Shown here piece after piece: positions 33,299 to 41,754 of a stretch of DNA of 64,000 nt (position 1 is its first letter; the number at the start of each line of letters is the position of its first letter). The translations under genes were made by a program, and so were the position numbers. Location: assembly GCA_023389055.1 (NCBI GenBank), contig JAEWFA010000053.1, positions 1 to 64,000 of the forward strand. Reading direction: 5' to 3'. The stretch comes from Pseudomonadota bacterium (GTDB taxonomy: Bacteria; Pseudomonadota; Gammaproteobacteria; Burkholderiales; Burkholderiaceae_E). The notes under the pieces were generated by a model. The model saw nothing but the letters and a program-made list of their open reading frames with translations. It made no database searches and was not told where the DNA came from.

Positions 33299-34839
33299 CC
33301 AAGATCGGTTCGAATGCGATCGGCGAGCAGTTCGATGCGTCGCCGCAGGATGCAGCCACGCAGCCGCAGGTCGTCGCCGCGCGCGCGCCCGAGCGGATGG
33401 CGGCCGGCAAGATCCAGTGCGACGCGTGTCCCGTGTTGTGCCAGATCAGTCCCGGACGACTCGGCGCCTGCGACCGCTACGGCAACGTCGACGGCGTGCT
33501 CGTGCGCACCGATCCGGTGTTGCTGCTGTCCAGGCCGGGCACGGAGGCGATCGCCTCCACGGTGTCGGGCTGGGACGGCGCGCTGCTCAACGACGCGCCG
33601 GTGTTCGTCTCGGGCGTGGCGAGCGGCACGACGTACCCCGATTACAAGCCTGCGCCGTTCATCGTGTCGAGCCGCGCTGAAGGGGTCGACCTCGTCACCG
33701 TCGTCACCGAAGGAATCTTCAGCTACTGCAGCTTCAAGGTGAAGATCGATACCGATCGGTATCTCGGCGCCGAGCAGTCGACGGTTCACCATCGCGGCGA
33801 GGCGGTCGGCCACGTCACGACCATCGAGTACGGCTCGCAGTTCCTGTCGCTCGGCGGCGTGCATCACCTCACCGGCGGCTCGAAAAAAGAGGGCCGCATC
33901 ACCTGCGAGTTGATGGTGGCGCTGGGCAACGGCCAGGCGGTCGATCTCGAGATCGAGAACGGCGCGCAACTCACGGTGCAGGCGGGGCGCGCGCCGCGCA
34001 TCAACGGCGTCGAGGAGAGCCGCATGCGCGTGGGCTGCGGCTCGGCGACGATCGGCATCTTCGCGAAGCAGTGGTTCGGCCACGCCGACGAGGTCGTCGT
34101 CGTCGACGATCACATCACCGGCGTGCTCACCGAGCACCAGGCCGGTCGCTGCCTCGACATGCCGCCATCGGGCATTCGCGTTCGCGGCCGCAAGTCGACG
34201 CCCGGGCGCTATTTCCAGGTGGCCAATCCCGGCACCGGGTGGGGAGGCACCGACGTCGAGGATCCGCTGACGATCGTCGAGGGTTGGGATCCGCAGGTGG
34301 CGCGTCCGGGCTTGCGCCTGCTGATGGTTTCGACGACCGGCGAGCACGCCGAGTGGTTCGAGCTCGACGAGGCGCTTCGCCCGGTGCGCGCGCCGATGCC
34401 GGCGGCGGTGCGCAAGGTCGTCGAGCGCATCGGCGAGAACTGCGAGCCGGCGCTGGCTACCGTGCTTTTCGTCGGCGGCGCCGGCGGCAGCCTGCGCGCC
34501 GGCGTCACCGAGAACCCGGTGCTGCTCACGCGCTCGATCAAGGACCTGCTCACCAGCGTGAGCTGCGGCGGTGCGCCGGCCTATGTCTGGCCGGGCGGCG
34601 GCATCACCGTGATGGTCGACGTCACGCGGATGCCGGCGGGCTCCTTCGGCAGCGTTCCCACGCCGGCGATCGTCGCGCCGATCGAGTTCACGATGCCGCG
34701 CGACGTCTATGCGGCGCTGGGCGGCCACGTCGATCGCATCCGCACGGTCGCCGACGTCGTCGAACGCGAGCGTCACCGGGTGGCGGCGATCGACGCGCGC
34801 AACCCGTGGCCGCTCGCCGGTCGGGGCGAACCGCGATGA
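33295..34839 (+). CDS. 6-hydroxynicotinate reductase homologue
   Basis: The 514-residue protein matches the 6-hydroxynicotinate reductase family, which in Eubacterium barkeri reduces 6-hydroxynicotinate to 1,4,5,6-tetrahydro-6-oxonicotinate with ferredoxin and is reported to carry FeS clusters and a covalent flavin. An N-terminal cluster motif C42-x2-C45-x3-C49-x9-C59 (CDACPVLCQISPGRLGAC) suits a [4Fe-4S] centre, and six further Cys are scattered. GCGSATIGIF (residues 247-256) contains a Thr at 252 in a context loosely like ApbE flavinylation sites. The family assignment relies on recall of annotated homologues and on the enamidase nearby. Its start overlaps the hydroxylase stop by 4 bp and its stop overlaps the UPF0280 start by 4 bp. 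Confidence 0.75.
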   Translation: MTKIGSNAIGEQFDASPQDAATQPQVVAARAPERMAAGKIQCDACPVLCQISPGRLGACDRYGNVDGVLVRTDPVLLLSRPGTEAIASTVSGWDGALLNDAPVFVSGVASGTTYPDYKPAPFIVSSRAEGVDLVTVVTEGIFSYCSFKVKIDTDRYLGAEQSTVHHRGEAVGHVTTIEYGSQFLSLGGVHHLTGGSKKEGRITCELMVALGNGQAVDLEIENGAQLTVQAGRAPRINGVEESRMRVGCGSATIGIFAKQWFGHADEVVVVDDHITGVLTEHQAGRCLDMPPSGIRVRGRKSTPGRYFQVANPGTGWGGTDVEDPLTIVEGWDPQVARPGLRLLMVSTTGEHAEWFELDEALRPVRAPMPAAVRKVVERIGENCEPALATVLFVGGAGGSLRAGVTENPVLLTRSIKDLLTSVSCGGAPAYVWPGGGITVMVDVTRMPAGSFGSVPTPAIVAPIEFTMPRDVYAALGGHVDRIRTVADVVERERHRVAAIDARNPWPLAGRGEPR

Positions 34840-35726
34840 TCGCCGCGCAGCGGCGCAGGCTGTCCGATCGCCGCTGGCATTTCCAGCACGGCCCGATCGA
34901 TCTGATCATCGGCGTCGAAGGCGATGCGCGCGCGGTCGACGAGGCGCTCGAGTCGGCATGGCGGCGTTTCGGCGGCGTGCTCGAGGAGCTCGTCGGAGAG
35001 TTGCCGTTGCTTCGCAGCGCCTGTCCCGTCGATTGCGAAGCGCCGCGCGCGCGGGGTGCCGTCGCGCAGCGGATGATCGAGGCGTGCACCCCTTTCGCGC
35101 GCCGCTTCGGGTTGTTCGTCACGCCGATGGCCGCGGTCGCCGGCAGCGTCGCGCAGGAGATCGTCGCGTCCTTCGCCCGTGAAGGCATCGATCGCGCGTG
35201 GGTCAACAACGGCGGCGATGTCGCGTTTCGACTCGCGCCGGGCGCCTCGCTCGACGTCGGCGTGGTCGGCAATGTCGACGTGCCGTCGGTCGATGGCCGG
35301 CTGCACCTGTCGCACGCCGACCCGGTTCGCGGGTTGGCGACCTCCGGCTGGCGCGGCCGCAGCCTGTCGCTGGGCATCGCCGATTCGGTGACGGTCGTCG
35401 CGGCCAGCGCGGCGCTCGCCGACGCGGCGGCGACGCTGGTCGCCAACGCGGTGAACGTCGAGCACGACGCGGTGCGTCGCGCGCCGGCCTCGATGGTGCG
35501 CGACGACAGCGACCTCGGCGAGCGGCTCGTCACCATCGACGTCGGCGCGCTGCCGGCGCCGCTCGTCGACGAGGCGCTGGCCGCCGGCGCGGATTTCGCG
35601 CGGCGCTGCGTCGACGAAGGCCTCGCCGCTCAGGTGTTGTTGTCGCTGCAGGGCCGTTCCAGTATCGTCGCCGGACGCAGCTTCGCGCTCGATTCGACTC
35701 CGACACATTCCTGGGCGCTTGCATGA
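34836..35726 (+). CDS. UPF0280 family protein (ApbE-like fold)
   Basis: The 296-residue protein belongs to UPF0280, remote relatives of the flavin transferase ApbE. It has VNNGGDVAFRL (N124, N125, G126-G127-D128), comparable to the ApbE NxGGD flavin-binding motif, and DSVTVVAASAALADAAATLV, comparable to the C-terminal metal-binding TVxAxxxxxADAxAT segment. No signal peptide, so it acts in the cytosol. Function of the family is unproven. Its 4-bp overlaps with the reductase upstream and the first AA_synth gene downstream tie it to the pathway; covalent flavin attachment to the reductase is my inference. Confidence 0.8.
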   Translation: MIAAQRRRLSDRRWHFQHGPIDLIIGVEGDARAVDEALESAWRRFGGVLEELVGELPLLRSACPVDCEAPRARGAVAQRMIEACTPFARRFGLFVTPMAAVAGSVAQEIVASFAREGIDRAWVNNGGDVAFRLAPGASLDVGVVGNVDVPSVDGRLHLSHADPVRGLATSGWRGRSLSLGIADSVTVVAASAALADAAATLVANAVNVEHDAVRRAPASMVRDDSDLGERLVTIDVGALPAPLVDEALAAGADFARRCVDEGLAAQVLLSLQGRSSIVAGRSFALDSTPTHSWALA

Positions 35727-36313
35727 TCGAGATCCGACGCATCCAGACGCAGGTCGAGGACGTCTTCCACGAGTTCGGCCCGCGCGGCGGGCGCCCGCAG
35801 CGCCGCGGCGTCGTCGCGGTCGTGATCGCCAATCCCTATGCGCACCGCTACGAGTCCGACATCATCGCGACGATGGAGGCATTGAAGCCGTTGGGCGTCG
35901 AGCTCGCGAAGCGCCTGCTCGCGGCGATGTCGCTGCCGGCGAGCGCGATCGAAGCCTACGGAAAAGGCGGCATCGTCGGCGCGGGCGGCGAGTCCGAGCA
36001 CGGGCATCTGTGGCACGTGCCGGGCGGCTATGCGATGCGCACGCTGCTCGAGGAGCAGGGCGTGTCGACCAAGGCGATCGTGCCGTCGAACACGAAGGTC
36101 GGGGTGCCCGGCGCGAGCCTCGACATTCCGCTCACGCACGTCAACGCGAGTTATGTGCGCAGCCATTTCGACACGATCGAGATCCGGGTGCCGGCAGCGC
36201 CGGCGGCCGACGAAATCGTGTTCTTCCTGGCGATGAGCACCGGAGCGCGGGTGCACGAGCGTGTCGGCGGATTGCGCGCCGACGAGATCAAGGGCGTCGA
36301 CGGACTACGCTAG
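35723..36313 (+). CDS. AA_synth (DUF1185) family protein, first paralogue
   Basis: The 196-residue cytosolic protein is of the amino acid synthesis family PF06684: MIEIRRIQTQVEDVFHEFG, VAVVIANPYAHRYESD, EAYGKGGIVGAGGESEHGH, VRSHFDTIEIRVPAAP and VGGLRADEIKGVDGLR. No activity is established for the family despite its name. Its 4-bp overlap with UPF0280 and the presence of a second copy 26 bp downstream suggest the two act together, perhaps as a heteromer, on a pathway intermediate. The catalytic role is unknown. Confidence 0.85.
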   Translation: MIEIRRIQTQVEDVFHEFGPRGGRPQRRGVVAVVIANPYAHRYESDIIATMEALKPLGVELAKRLLAAMSLPASAIEAYGKGGIVGAGGESEHGHLWHVPGGYAMRTLLEEQGVSTKAIVPSNTKVGVPGASLDIPLTHVNASYVRSHFDTIEIRVPAAPAADEIVFFLAMSTGARVHERVGGLRADEIKGVDGLR

Positions 36314-36339
36314 CGCAGCCGCGCAACCAGGAGATACCG

Positions 36340-36924
36340 ATGTCGGCCGACATCCGAAAACTGATCGTCACCGTCGACGAAGTGCACCGCGAGATGGGCC
36401 GCCAGGTGACGCCGCCCACGCGGCGCGCGGTCGCCGTCGCCGTGATCGCCAACCCGTATGCCGGACGCTACGCCGAGTCGCTCGACGAGCTGACGGCGAT
36501 CGGCGAGCAACTGGGCGGGCTGCTCGGCGAGCGCTGCGTGCAGGCGCTGGGCATCGCACCCGATGCCGCCGAGAGCTACGGCAAGGCGGCGATCGTCGGC
36601 GAGCGAGGCGAGCTCGAGCACGCCGCCGCGCTGCTGCATCCGAAGCTCGGCGCGCTGCTGCGCAAAGCGGTGGGCAAGGGCGCCGCGCTCGTTCCCTCGG
36701 CGAAGAAATGCGGCGGGCCCGGCACTGCGATCGACGTGCCGCTCGGCCACAAGGACGCCGCCTTCGTGCGCAGCCATTTCGACGCGATCGAGGTGCGCGT
36801 GCCCGATGCGCCGCGCGCCGACGAGATCGTCGTCGCGGTCGCGGTCACCGACAGCGGACGGCCGCTCGCGCGCGTCGGCGGCCTGCAGAAGAGCGAGATC
36901 GTGGGCAAGGACGGCCTGCGCTAG
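36340..36924 (+). CDS. AA_synth (DUF1185) family protein, second paralogue
   Basis: The 194-residue protein is clearly paralogous to its upstream neighbour: VAVAVIANPYAGRYAES, ESYGKAAIVGERGELEHAAA, FVRSHFDAIEVRVPDAP and VGGLQKSEIVGKDGLR align position by position. The central parts differ (KKCGGPGTAIDVPLGHKDAA against NTKVGVPGASLDIPLTHVNA), so the copies may have different substrates or one may be regulatory. Start MSADIRKLIVTVDEVHREMG has a ribosome site AGGAGA about 8 nt upstream. Confidence 0.85.
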   Translation: MSADIRKLIVTVDEVHREMGRQVTPPTRRAVAVAVIANPYAGRYAESLDELTAIGEQLGGLLGERCVQALGIAPDAAESYGKAAIVGERGELEHAAALLHPKLGALLRKAVGKGAALVPSAKKCGGPGTAIDVPLGHKDAAFVRSHFDAIEVRVPDAPRADEIVVAVAVTDSGRPLARVGGLQKSEIVGKDGLR

Positions 36925-36983
36925 CGCGCCGTGCTGTGCGAGGCCAGGACCGAAAAACGAACGATTTCCCGAGGAGACGACGC

Positions 36984-38198
36984 ATGAGAAGGACGTTCAC
37001 CGCAGCGCTGTTCGGATTCGCGCTCGCCGCCGTATCCGCCGGCGCCGCCCAGGCGCAATCGCAGCAGCCGATCCGCATCGGCGAGTTGAACAGCTACAAG
37101 GCGCAGCCCGCGTTCCTCGAGCCGTACAAGAAGGGCTGGGAACTCGCGCTCGAGGAAATCAACGCCGAGGGCGGCGCGCTCGGTCGCAAGCTCGAGATCG
37201 TCTCGCGCGACGACAATGCCAACCCCGGTGACGCGGTGCGCGTGGCCGAGGAACTCGTTTCGCGCGAGAAGGTCGAAATGCTCTTCGGCACCTTCCTGTC
37301 GCACATCGGACTGGCGGTCACCGACTTCTCGAAGCAGCGCAAGGCGTTCTTCCTCGCCTCCGAGCCGCTCACCGACAAGATCACCTGGGCCGACGGCAAC
37401 CGCTACACGTGGCGGCTGCGCCCCACGACGTACATGCAGACGGCGATGCTCGTGCCCGAGGCGCTGAAGCTGAAGAAGAAGCGCTGGGCCGTCGTCTACC
37501 CGAACTACGAGTACGGTCAGTCGGCCGTCGAGACCTTCAAGAGACTGATGAAGGCGCAGCAGCCCGACATCGAGTTCGTCGCCGAGCAGGCGCCGGGCCT
37601 GGGCCGCGTCGACGCGGGCGCGGTCGTCCAGGCACTGGCCGACGCCAGGCCCGATGCGATCTTCAACGTGCTGTTCGGCTCCGACCTGACGAAGTTCGTT
37701 CGCGAGGGCAACACGCGCGAGCTGTTCAAGGGCCGCGCGGTCGTGAGCCTGCTCACCGGGGAGCCCGAATACCTCGATCCGCTGAAGGACGAGGCGCCCG
37801 AGGGCTGGATCGTCACCGGGTATCCGTGGTACGGCATCGATACGCCGGAGCACCAGAAGTTCCTCGACGCCTACCGCAAGCGCTGGAACGACTATCCGCG
37901 ACTGGGTTCGATCGTCGGCTACGTTTCGGTGAAATCGCTCGCGGCGGCGATCCGCAAGGCGGGCAGCACCGACACCGACAAGCTGATCCAGGCCTTCGCC
38001 GGACTCGAGCTCGAGTCGCCGTTCGGCCCGATGACCTACCGGCCGGTGGACCACCAGGCGACGATGGGCGCCTACGTCGGCCGTACTGCGGTGCGCGACG
38101 GCAAGGGCGTGATGGTCGACTATCGATACATCGACGGCGCTTCGGTCCTGCCGAGCGTCGAGGAGACTCGCAAGCTGCGTCCCGCATCGGCCGATTGA
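36984..38198 (+). CDS. Branched-chain-type ABC transporter substrate-binding protein
   Basis: The 404-residue periplasmic protein has a signal peptide MRRTFTAALFGFALAAVSAG with likely cleavage after AQA near residue 25. The mature part is a type I periplasmic binding protein (Peripla_BP_6): RIGELNSYKAQPAFLEPYKK, GWELALEEINAEGGALGRKL, FGTFLSHIGLAVTDFSKQRK. Close relatives bind amino acids, amides or aromatic acids. Together with the permease and two ATPases downstream it forms a complete importer. The ligand is inferred from context to be nicotinate or a related heterocycle. A strong ribosome site GAGGAG precedes the start. Confidence 0.92.
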   Translation: MRRTFTAALFGFALAAVSAGAAQAQSQQPIRIGELNSYKAQPAFLEPYKKGWELALEEINAEGGALGRKLEIVSRDDNANPGDAVRVAEELVSREKVEMLFGTFLSHIGLAVTDFSKQRKAFFLASEPLTDKITWADGNRYTWRLRPTTYMQTAMLVPEALKLKKKRWAVVYPNYEYGQSAVETFKRLMKAQQPDIEFVAEQAPGLGRVDAGAVVQALADARPDAIFNVLFGSDLTKFVREGNTRELFKGRAVVSLLTGEPEYLDPLKDEAPEGWIVTGYPWYGIDTPEHQKFLDAYRKRWNDYPRLGSIVGYVSVKSLAAAIRKAGSTDTDKLIQAFAGLELESPFGPMTYRPVDHQATMGAYVGRTAVRDGKGVMVDYRYIDGASVLPSVEETRKLRPASAD

Positions 38199-38243
38199 CC
38201 AGGCCGCCGATGCGTCGATCATCGATGCGACGACACTGAAGCG

Positions 38244-40163
38244 ATGCTCTCCGGTCTCGCCGTGCAGGCCCTGAACGGGCTTGCCGGCGCCTCGACGCTT
38301 TTCCTGCTCGCCGTCGGGCTGTCGCTGATCTTCGGCGTCACGCGGATCGTCAACTTCGCGCACGGCTCGATGTTCATGGTCGGGCTCTACGCCGCATATT
38401 CGCTGTCGGCGTGGCTGGCCGAAGCGATCGGCGCCGGGCCGCTGGCGTTCTGGGGCGGCATCGTGCTCGCCGCGCTGGCGGTCGGATTGCTCGGCGCGGT
38501 GGTCGAGATCGCGATCCTGCGACGCGTCTACCACGCGCCCGAGTTGTTCCAGCTCCTCGCCACCTTCGCGGTGGTGCTGCTCGTGCGCGACGCGGTGCTC
38601 TTCCTGTGGGGACCGGACGATCTGCTCGGTCCGCGCGCTCCGGGGCTGCGCGGTTCGATCCAGGTGCTTGGACGCCACTTCCCGCAGTACGAGTTGTTCC
38701 TGATCTTCGTCGGCCCGGTCGTGCTCGGTGCGCTGTGGTGGCTGCTGCGTCGTACGCGCCTGGGCGTGCTGATCCGCGCGGCGACGCAGGATCGCGAGAT
38801 GGTCGGCGCGCTCGGCGTGAACCAGCGCTGGCTCTTCACCGGCGTGTTCGCGCTCGGGTCGGCGCTCGCCGCGCTCGGCGGCGCGCTGCAGTTGCCGCGC
38901 GAGCCGGCCAACCTCGCGCTGGACCTCACGACGATCGGCGACGCCTTCGTCGTCGTCGTGGTCGGCGGCATGGGCAGCATTCCGGGCGCTTACCTGGCCG
39001 CGCTGCTGATCGCCGAGATCAAGGCGCTGTGCTACGGCCTGGGCACCGTCGAGATGTTCGGCACGTCGTTCGCGTTCTCCAAGCTCACGCTCGTCGTCGA
39101 GTTCATCGTGATGGCGATCGTGCTGATCTGGCGACCCTGGGGGCTGCTCGGGCGTGCGCAGGGCGTGCTGCGGGTGGCGTCCGCAGGCGAGGCGCCGTTG
39201 CGCCCGATGCGCCGCAGCGCCTCGCTGGCCATCGGACTGCTCGCGTTCGCGTTGCTCGTGCCGCCGCTGCTGCAGTCGCTGCCCTACGCCACCGTGCTGA
39301 TGATCGACGTGCTGATCGCGGTGCTGTTCGCCACCAGCCTGCACTTCATCATGGGGCCGGGCGGCATGCATTCGTTCGGCCATGCCGCGTACTTCGGCCT
39401 GGGCGCGTATGGGGCGGCGGCACTCCTTTCCGGATGGAACTGGCCGATGGAGGCGGCGGTGCTGCTCGGCCCGCTCGCCGCGCTCGCCGGAGCGGCGCTG
39501 TTCGGCTGGTTCGCGGTGCGCCTGTCGGGCGTATACCTGGCGATGCTCACGCTGGCCTTCGCGCAGATCGTCTGGTCGATCGTCTACCAGTGGGACGAGG
39601 TCACCGGCGGCAGCAACGGACTGATCGGCATCTGGCCGTCGGAGCGCTTCGCAACGAAGGCAGCGTACTACTACCTCGCGCTCGCGCTGGTGGGCGCCAG
39701 CGTCTACGCGTTGCGCCGCATGTTGTTCTCGCCCTTCGGCTACGCGATGCGTGCCGGGCGCGACTCGCCGTTGCGCGCCGAGGCGACCGGCATCGACGTG
39801 GTCGACGTGCACTGGAAGGCCTTCATCGTCTCCGGCACCTTCGGCGGGCTGGCCGGCGCGCTGTTCGCGTTCGCCAAGGGATCGATCTCGCCCGAGACGA
39901 TCCACGTCGGCAGGTCGATCGACGGACTCGTGATGGTGCTGCTCGGCGGCGTGCAGACGCTGGCCGGCCCGGTCGTCGGCAGCGCGGTCTTCACGTGGCT
40001 GCAGGATGCGGTCATCCGCACCACCGAATACTGGCGTGCGTTGATGGGGCTCGTGATTCTCCTGCTCGTGCTGGCCTTCCCGCAGGGCATCGTCGGCGGT
40101 CTCGCCGCGCTCGCCGAGCGCCTGCGCTGGAGCGGGCCGCTGCCCGGGCGGGTTCGCACATGA
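38244..40163 (+). CDS. Fused LivH-LivM-type ABC permease
   Basis: The 639-residue membrane protein joins the two permease subunits of a branched-chain amino acid-type importer. Residues 1-300 are LivH-like (LSLIFGVTRIVNFAHGSMFM, VVVVGGMGSIPGAYLAALLI). Residues from about 325 are LivM-like (GPGGMHSFGHAAYFGLGAYG, VYLAMLTLAFAQIVWSIVYQ, VMVLLGGVQTLAGPVVGSAV). About 16 membrane segments are visible. Separate livH and livM genes are the norm, so the fusion is a recognisable variant. The ATPase genes follow after 10 bp. Confidence 0.93.
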   Translation: MLSGLAVQALNGLAGASTLFLLAVGLSLIFGVTRIVNFAHGSMFMVGLYAAYSLSAWLAEAIGAGPLAFWGGIVLAALAVGLLGAVVEIAILRRVYHAPELFQLLATFAVVLLVRDAVLFLWGPDDLLGPRAPGLRGSIQVLGRHFPQYELFLIFVGPVVLGALWWLLRRTRLGVLIRAATQDREMVGALGVNQRWLFTGVFALGSALAALGGALQLPREPANLALDLTTIGDAFVVVVVGGMGSIPGAYLAALLIAEIKALCYGLGTVEMFGTSFAFSKLTLVVEFIVMAIVLIWRPWGLLGRAQGVLRVASAGEAPLRPMRRSASLAIGLLAFALLVPPLLQSLPYATVLMIDVLIAVLFATSLHFIMGPGGMHSFGHAAYFGLGAYGAAALLSGWNWPMEAAVLLGPLAALAGAALFGWFAVRLSGVYLAMLTLAFAQIVWSIVYQWDEVTGGSNGLIGIWPSERFATKAAYYYLALALVGASVYALRRMLFSPFGYAMRAGRDSPLRAEATGIDVVDVHWKAFIVSGTFGGLAGALFAFAKGSISPETIHVGRSIDGLVMVLLGGVQTLAGPVVGSAVFTWLQDAVIRTTEYWRALMGLVILLLVLAFPQGIVGGLAALAERLRWSGPLPGRVRT

Positions 40164-40173
40164 AGTCGCGCCG

Positions 40174-40980
40174 ATGAGCGAGCTGCTGCGAATCGACGGA
40201 TTGCGCAAGGCCTTCGGCGGCGTGCATGCGGTCGACGGCGTGGGCTTCGGGTTGCAGGCCGGCGAGCTGCTCGCGCTGATCGGCCCGAACGGGGCGGGCA
40301 AGTCGACCTGCTTCAACATGATCAACGGCCAGCTCGCGCCCGACGCGGGGAGCGTGCGCTTTCTCGGTCGCGAGATTTCCGGCTGGCGTCCGCGCGACAT
40401 CTGGCGGCTCGGTGTCGGACGTACGTTCCAGGTTGCCGCCACCTGGGCGTCGATGACCGTCGTCGAGAACGTGCAGATGGCGCTGCTGTCGCACCACCGG
40501 CACCTGTACCGCTTCTGGGTGCGCGCGGCGAAGCTGCATCGCGACGAGGCGCTCGACCTGCTCGACGCGGTGGGCCTGCGCGCGCGCGCCGACGAGCCTT
40601 GCAGCACGCTGGCCTACGGCGACGTCAAGACCGTCGAGCTGGCGATCGCGCTGGCCAACCGTCCGAAGCTGCTGCTGATGGACGAGCCCACGGCCGGCAT
40701 GGCGCCGAAGGAGCGCAACGCGCTGATGCAGCTCACGCGCGACCTCGTCAAGGAGCGCGGAATCGGCGTGCTGTTCACCGAGCACAGCATGGACGTCGTG
40801 TTCGCGCACGCCGACCGGATCATGGTGCTCGCCCGCGGCCGGGTGATCGCCGACGGCACGCCGGCGGAGATCCGCGACAACGAGCAGGTGCGCGAGGTCT
40901 ACTTCGGCAGCGGTCGCGTCGTGCAGGACCTGCGCCAGGCGCGCGAGCGTGACTCTTCAGAGGAGGCGCGACCCCGATGA
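40174..40980 (+). CDS. ABC transporter ATP-binding protein, LivG type
   Basis: The 268-residue ATPase has Walker A LIGPNGAGKST (about residues 38-48), the Q-loop VGRTFQVAATW, a slightly divergent signature LAYGDVKTVELAIAL in place of LSxGxQ, and Walker B LLLMDEPTAGMAPKE with the H-loop FTEHSMDVVFAHADRI. It energises the fused permease. The weakened signature (YGDVK) deserves note but is seen in some LivG proteins. Stop overlaps the LivF start by 4 bp. Confidence 0.93.
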   Translation: MSELLRIDGLRKAFGGVHAVDGVGFGLQAGELLALIGPNGAGKSTCFNMINGQLAPDAGSVRFLGREISGWRPRDIWRLGVGRTFQVAATWASMTVVENVQMALLSHHRHLYRFWVRAAKLHRDEALDLLDAVGLRARADEPCSTLAYGDVKTVELAIALANRPKLLLMDEPTAGMAPKERNALMQLTRDLVKERGIGVLFTEHSMDVVFAHADRIMVLARGRVIADGTPAEIRDNEQVREVYFGSGRVVQDLRQARERDSSEEARPR

Positions 40981-41690
40981 GCGCGCCGCTGCTGTCGGTT
41001 CGCCGCTTGAACGCCTGGTACGGGCGGGCCCACGTGTTGTTCGACGTCGATCTGGACGTGGGCGAGGGCGAGGTCGTCGCGCTGATGGGCCGCAACGGCG
41101 CCGGCAAGAGCACGACGATGAAGTCGATCATCGGCTTGATGGCCCAGCGCAGCGGCGAAGTCACGTTCGACGGCGCGCGCATCGAGCGCATGGATGCGTT
41201 TCGTGTCGCGCGCTGCGGCATCGGCTACGTGCCCGAAGACCGCCGCATCTTCACCGACCTGACCGTGCTCGAGAACCTCGACGTCGGCCGGCGGCCGCCG
41301 CGCCCCGGCGCGCCGGCGTGGACGGTGCAGCGGCTGTTCGGCCTGTTCCCCAACCTCGGCGAGATGCCGCAGCGCCCGGGCGGGCGCATGAGCGGCGGCG
41401 AGCAGCAGATGCTCAGCGTCGCGCGCACGTTGATGGGGAACCCGCGACTCGTGCTGCTCGACGAGCCCTCGGAGGGCGTGGCGCCGATCATCGTCGAGCA
41501 GATGGCCGACATGATCGTCGAGCTGAAGAAGCAGGGACTGTCGGTGCTGCTGTCGGAGCAGAACGTGCCCTTCGCTTCGGCGGTGTCGGATCGGGCCTAC
41601 GTGCTCGAGAAGGGACAGGTGCGCTTCGCCGGGACGATGTCGGCGCTCGACGCCGACGAAGAGGTTCGCCGGCAGTACCTGGCGGTGTGA
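40977..41690 (+). CDS. ABC transporter ATP-binding protein, LivF type
   Basis: The 237-residue ATPase has Walker A LMGRNGAGKSTTMKS, the segment GIGYVPEDRRIFTDLTVLEN typical of LivF, signature RMSGGEQQMLSVARTLM, Walker B LVLLDEPSEGVAPIIVE and the H-loop region LLSEQNVPFASAVSD (Gln in place of the usual His, as in many LivF proteins). It pairs with the LivG-type ATPase. The enamidase gene follows after 64 bp with its own ribosome binding site. Confidence 0.94.
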   Translation: MSAPLLSVRRLNAWYGRAHVLFDVDLDVGEGEVVALMGRNGAGKSTTMKSIIGLMAQRSGEVTFDGARIERMDAFRVARCGIGYVPEDRRIFTDLTVLENLDVGRRPPRPGAPAWTVQRLFGLFPNLGEMPQRPGGRMSGGEQQMLSVARTLMGNPRLVLLDEPSEGVAPIIVEQMADMIVELKKQGLSVLLSEQNVPFASAVSDRAYVLEKGQVRFAGTMSALDADEEVRRQYLAV

Positions 41691-41754
41691 GGGGTAGGCG
41701 CGGCGAGTCGGCTCGGCCGTGCCGGCGCCTGGTAGCAACGAGGAGGAAACGAAG

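Noticed and set aside
36921..40607. A very long open frame on the minus strand opposite the AA_synth, binding-protein and permease genes
   Set aside because: It is the third-position shadow of clear high-G+C genes on the plus strand; its translation is Arg/Gln/His-rich with no domain.
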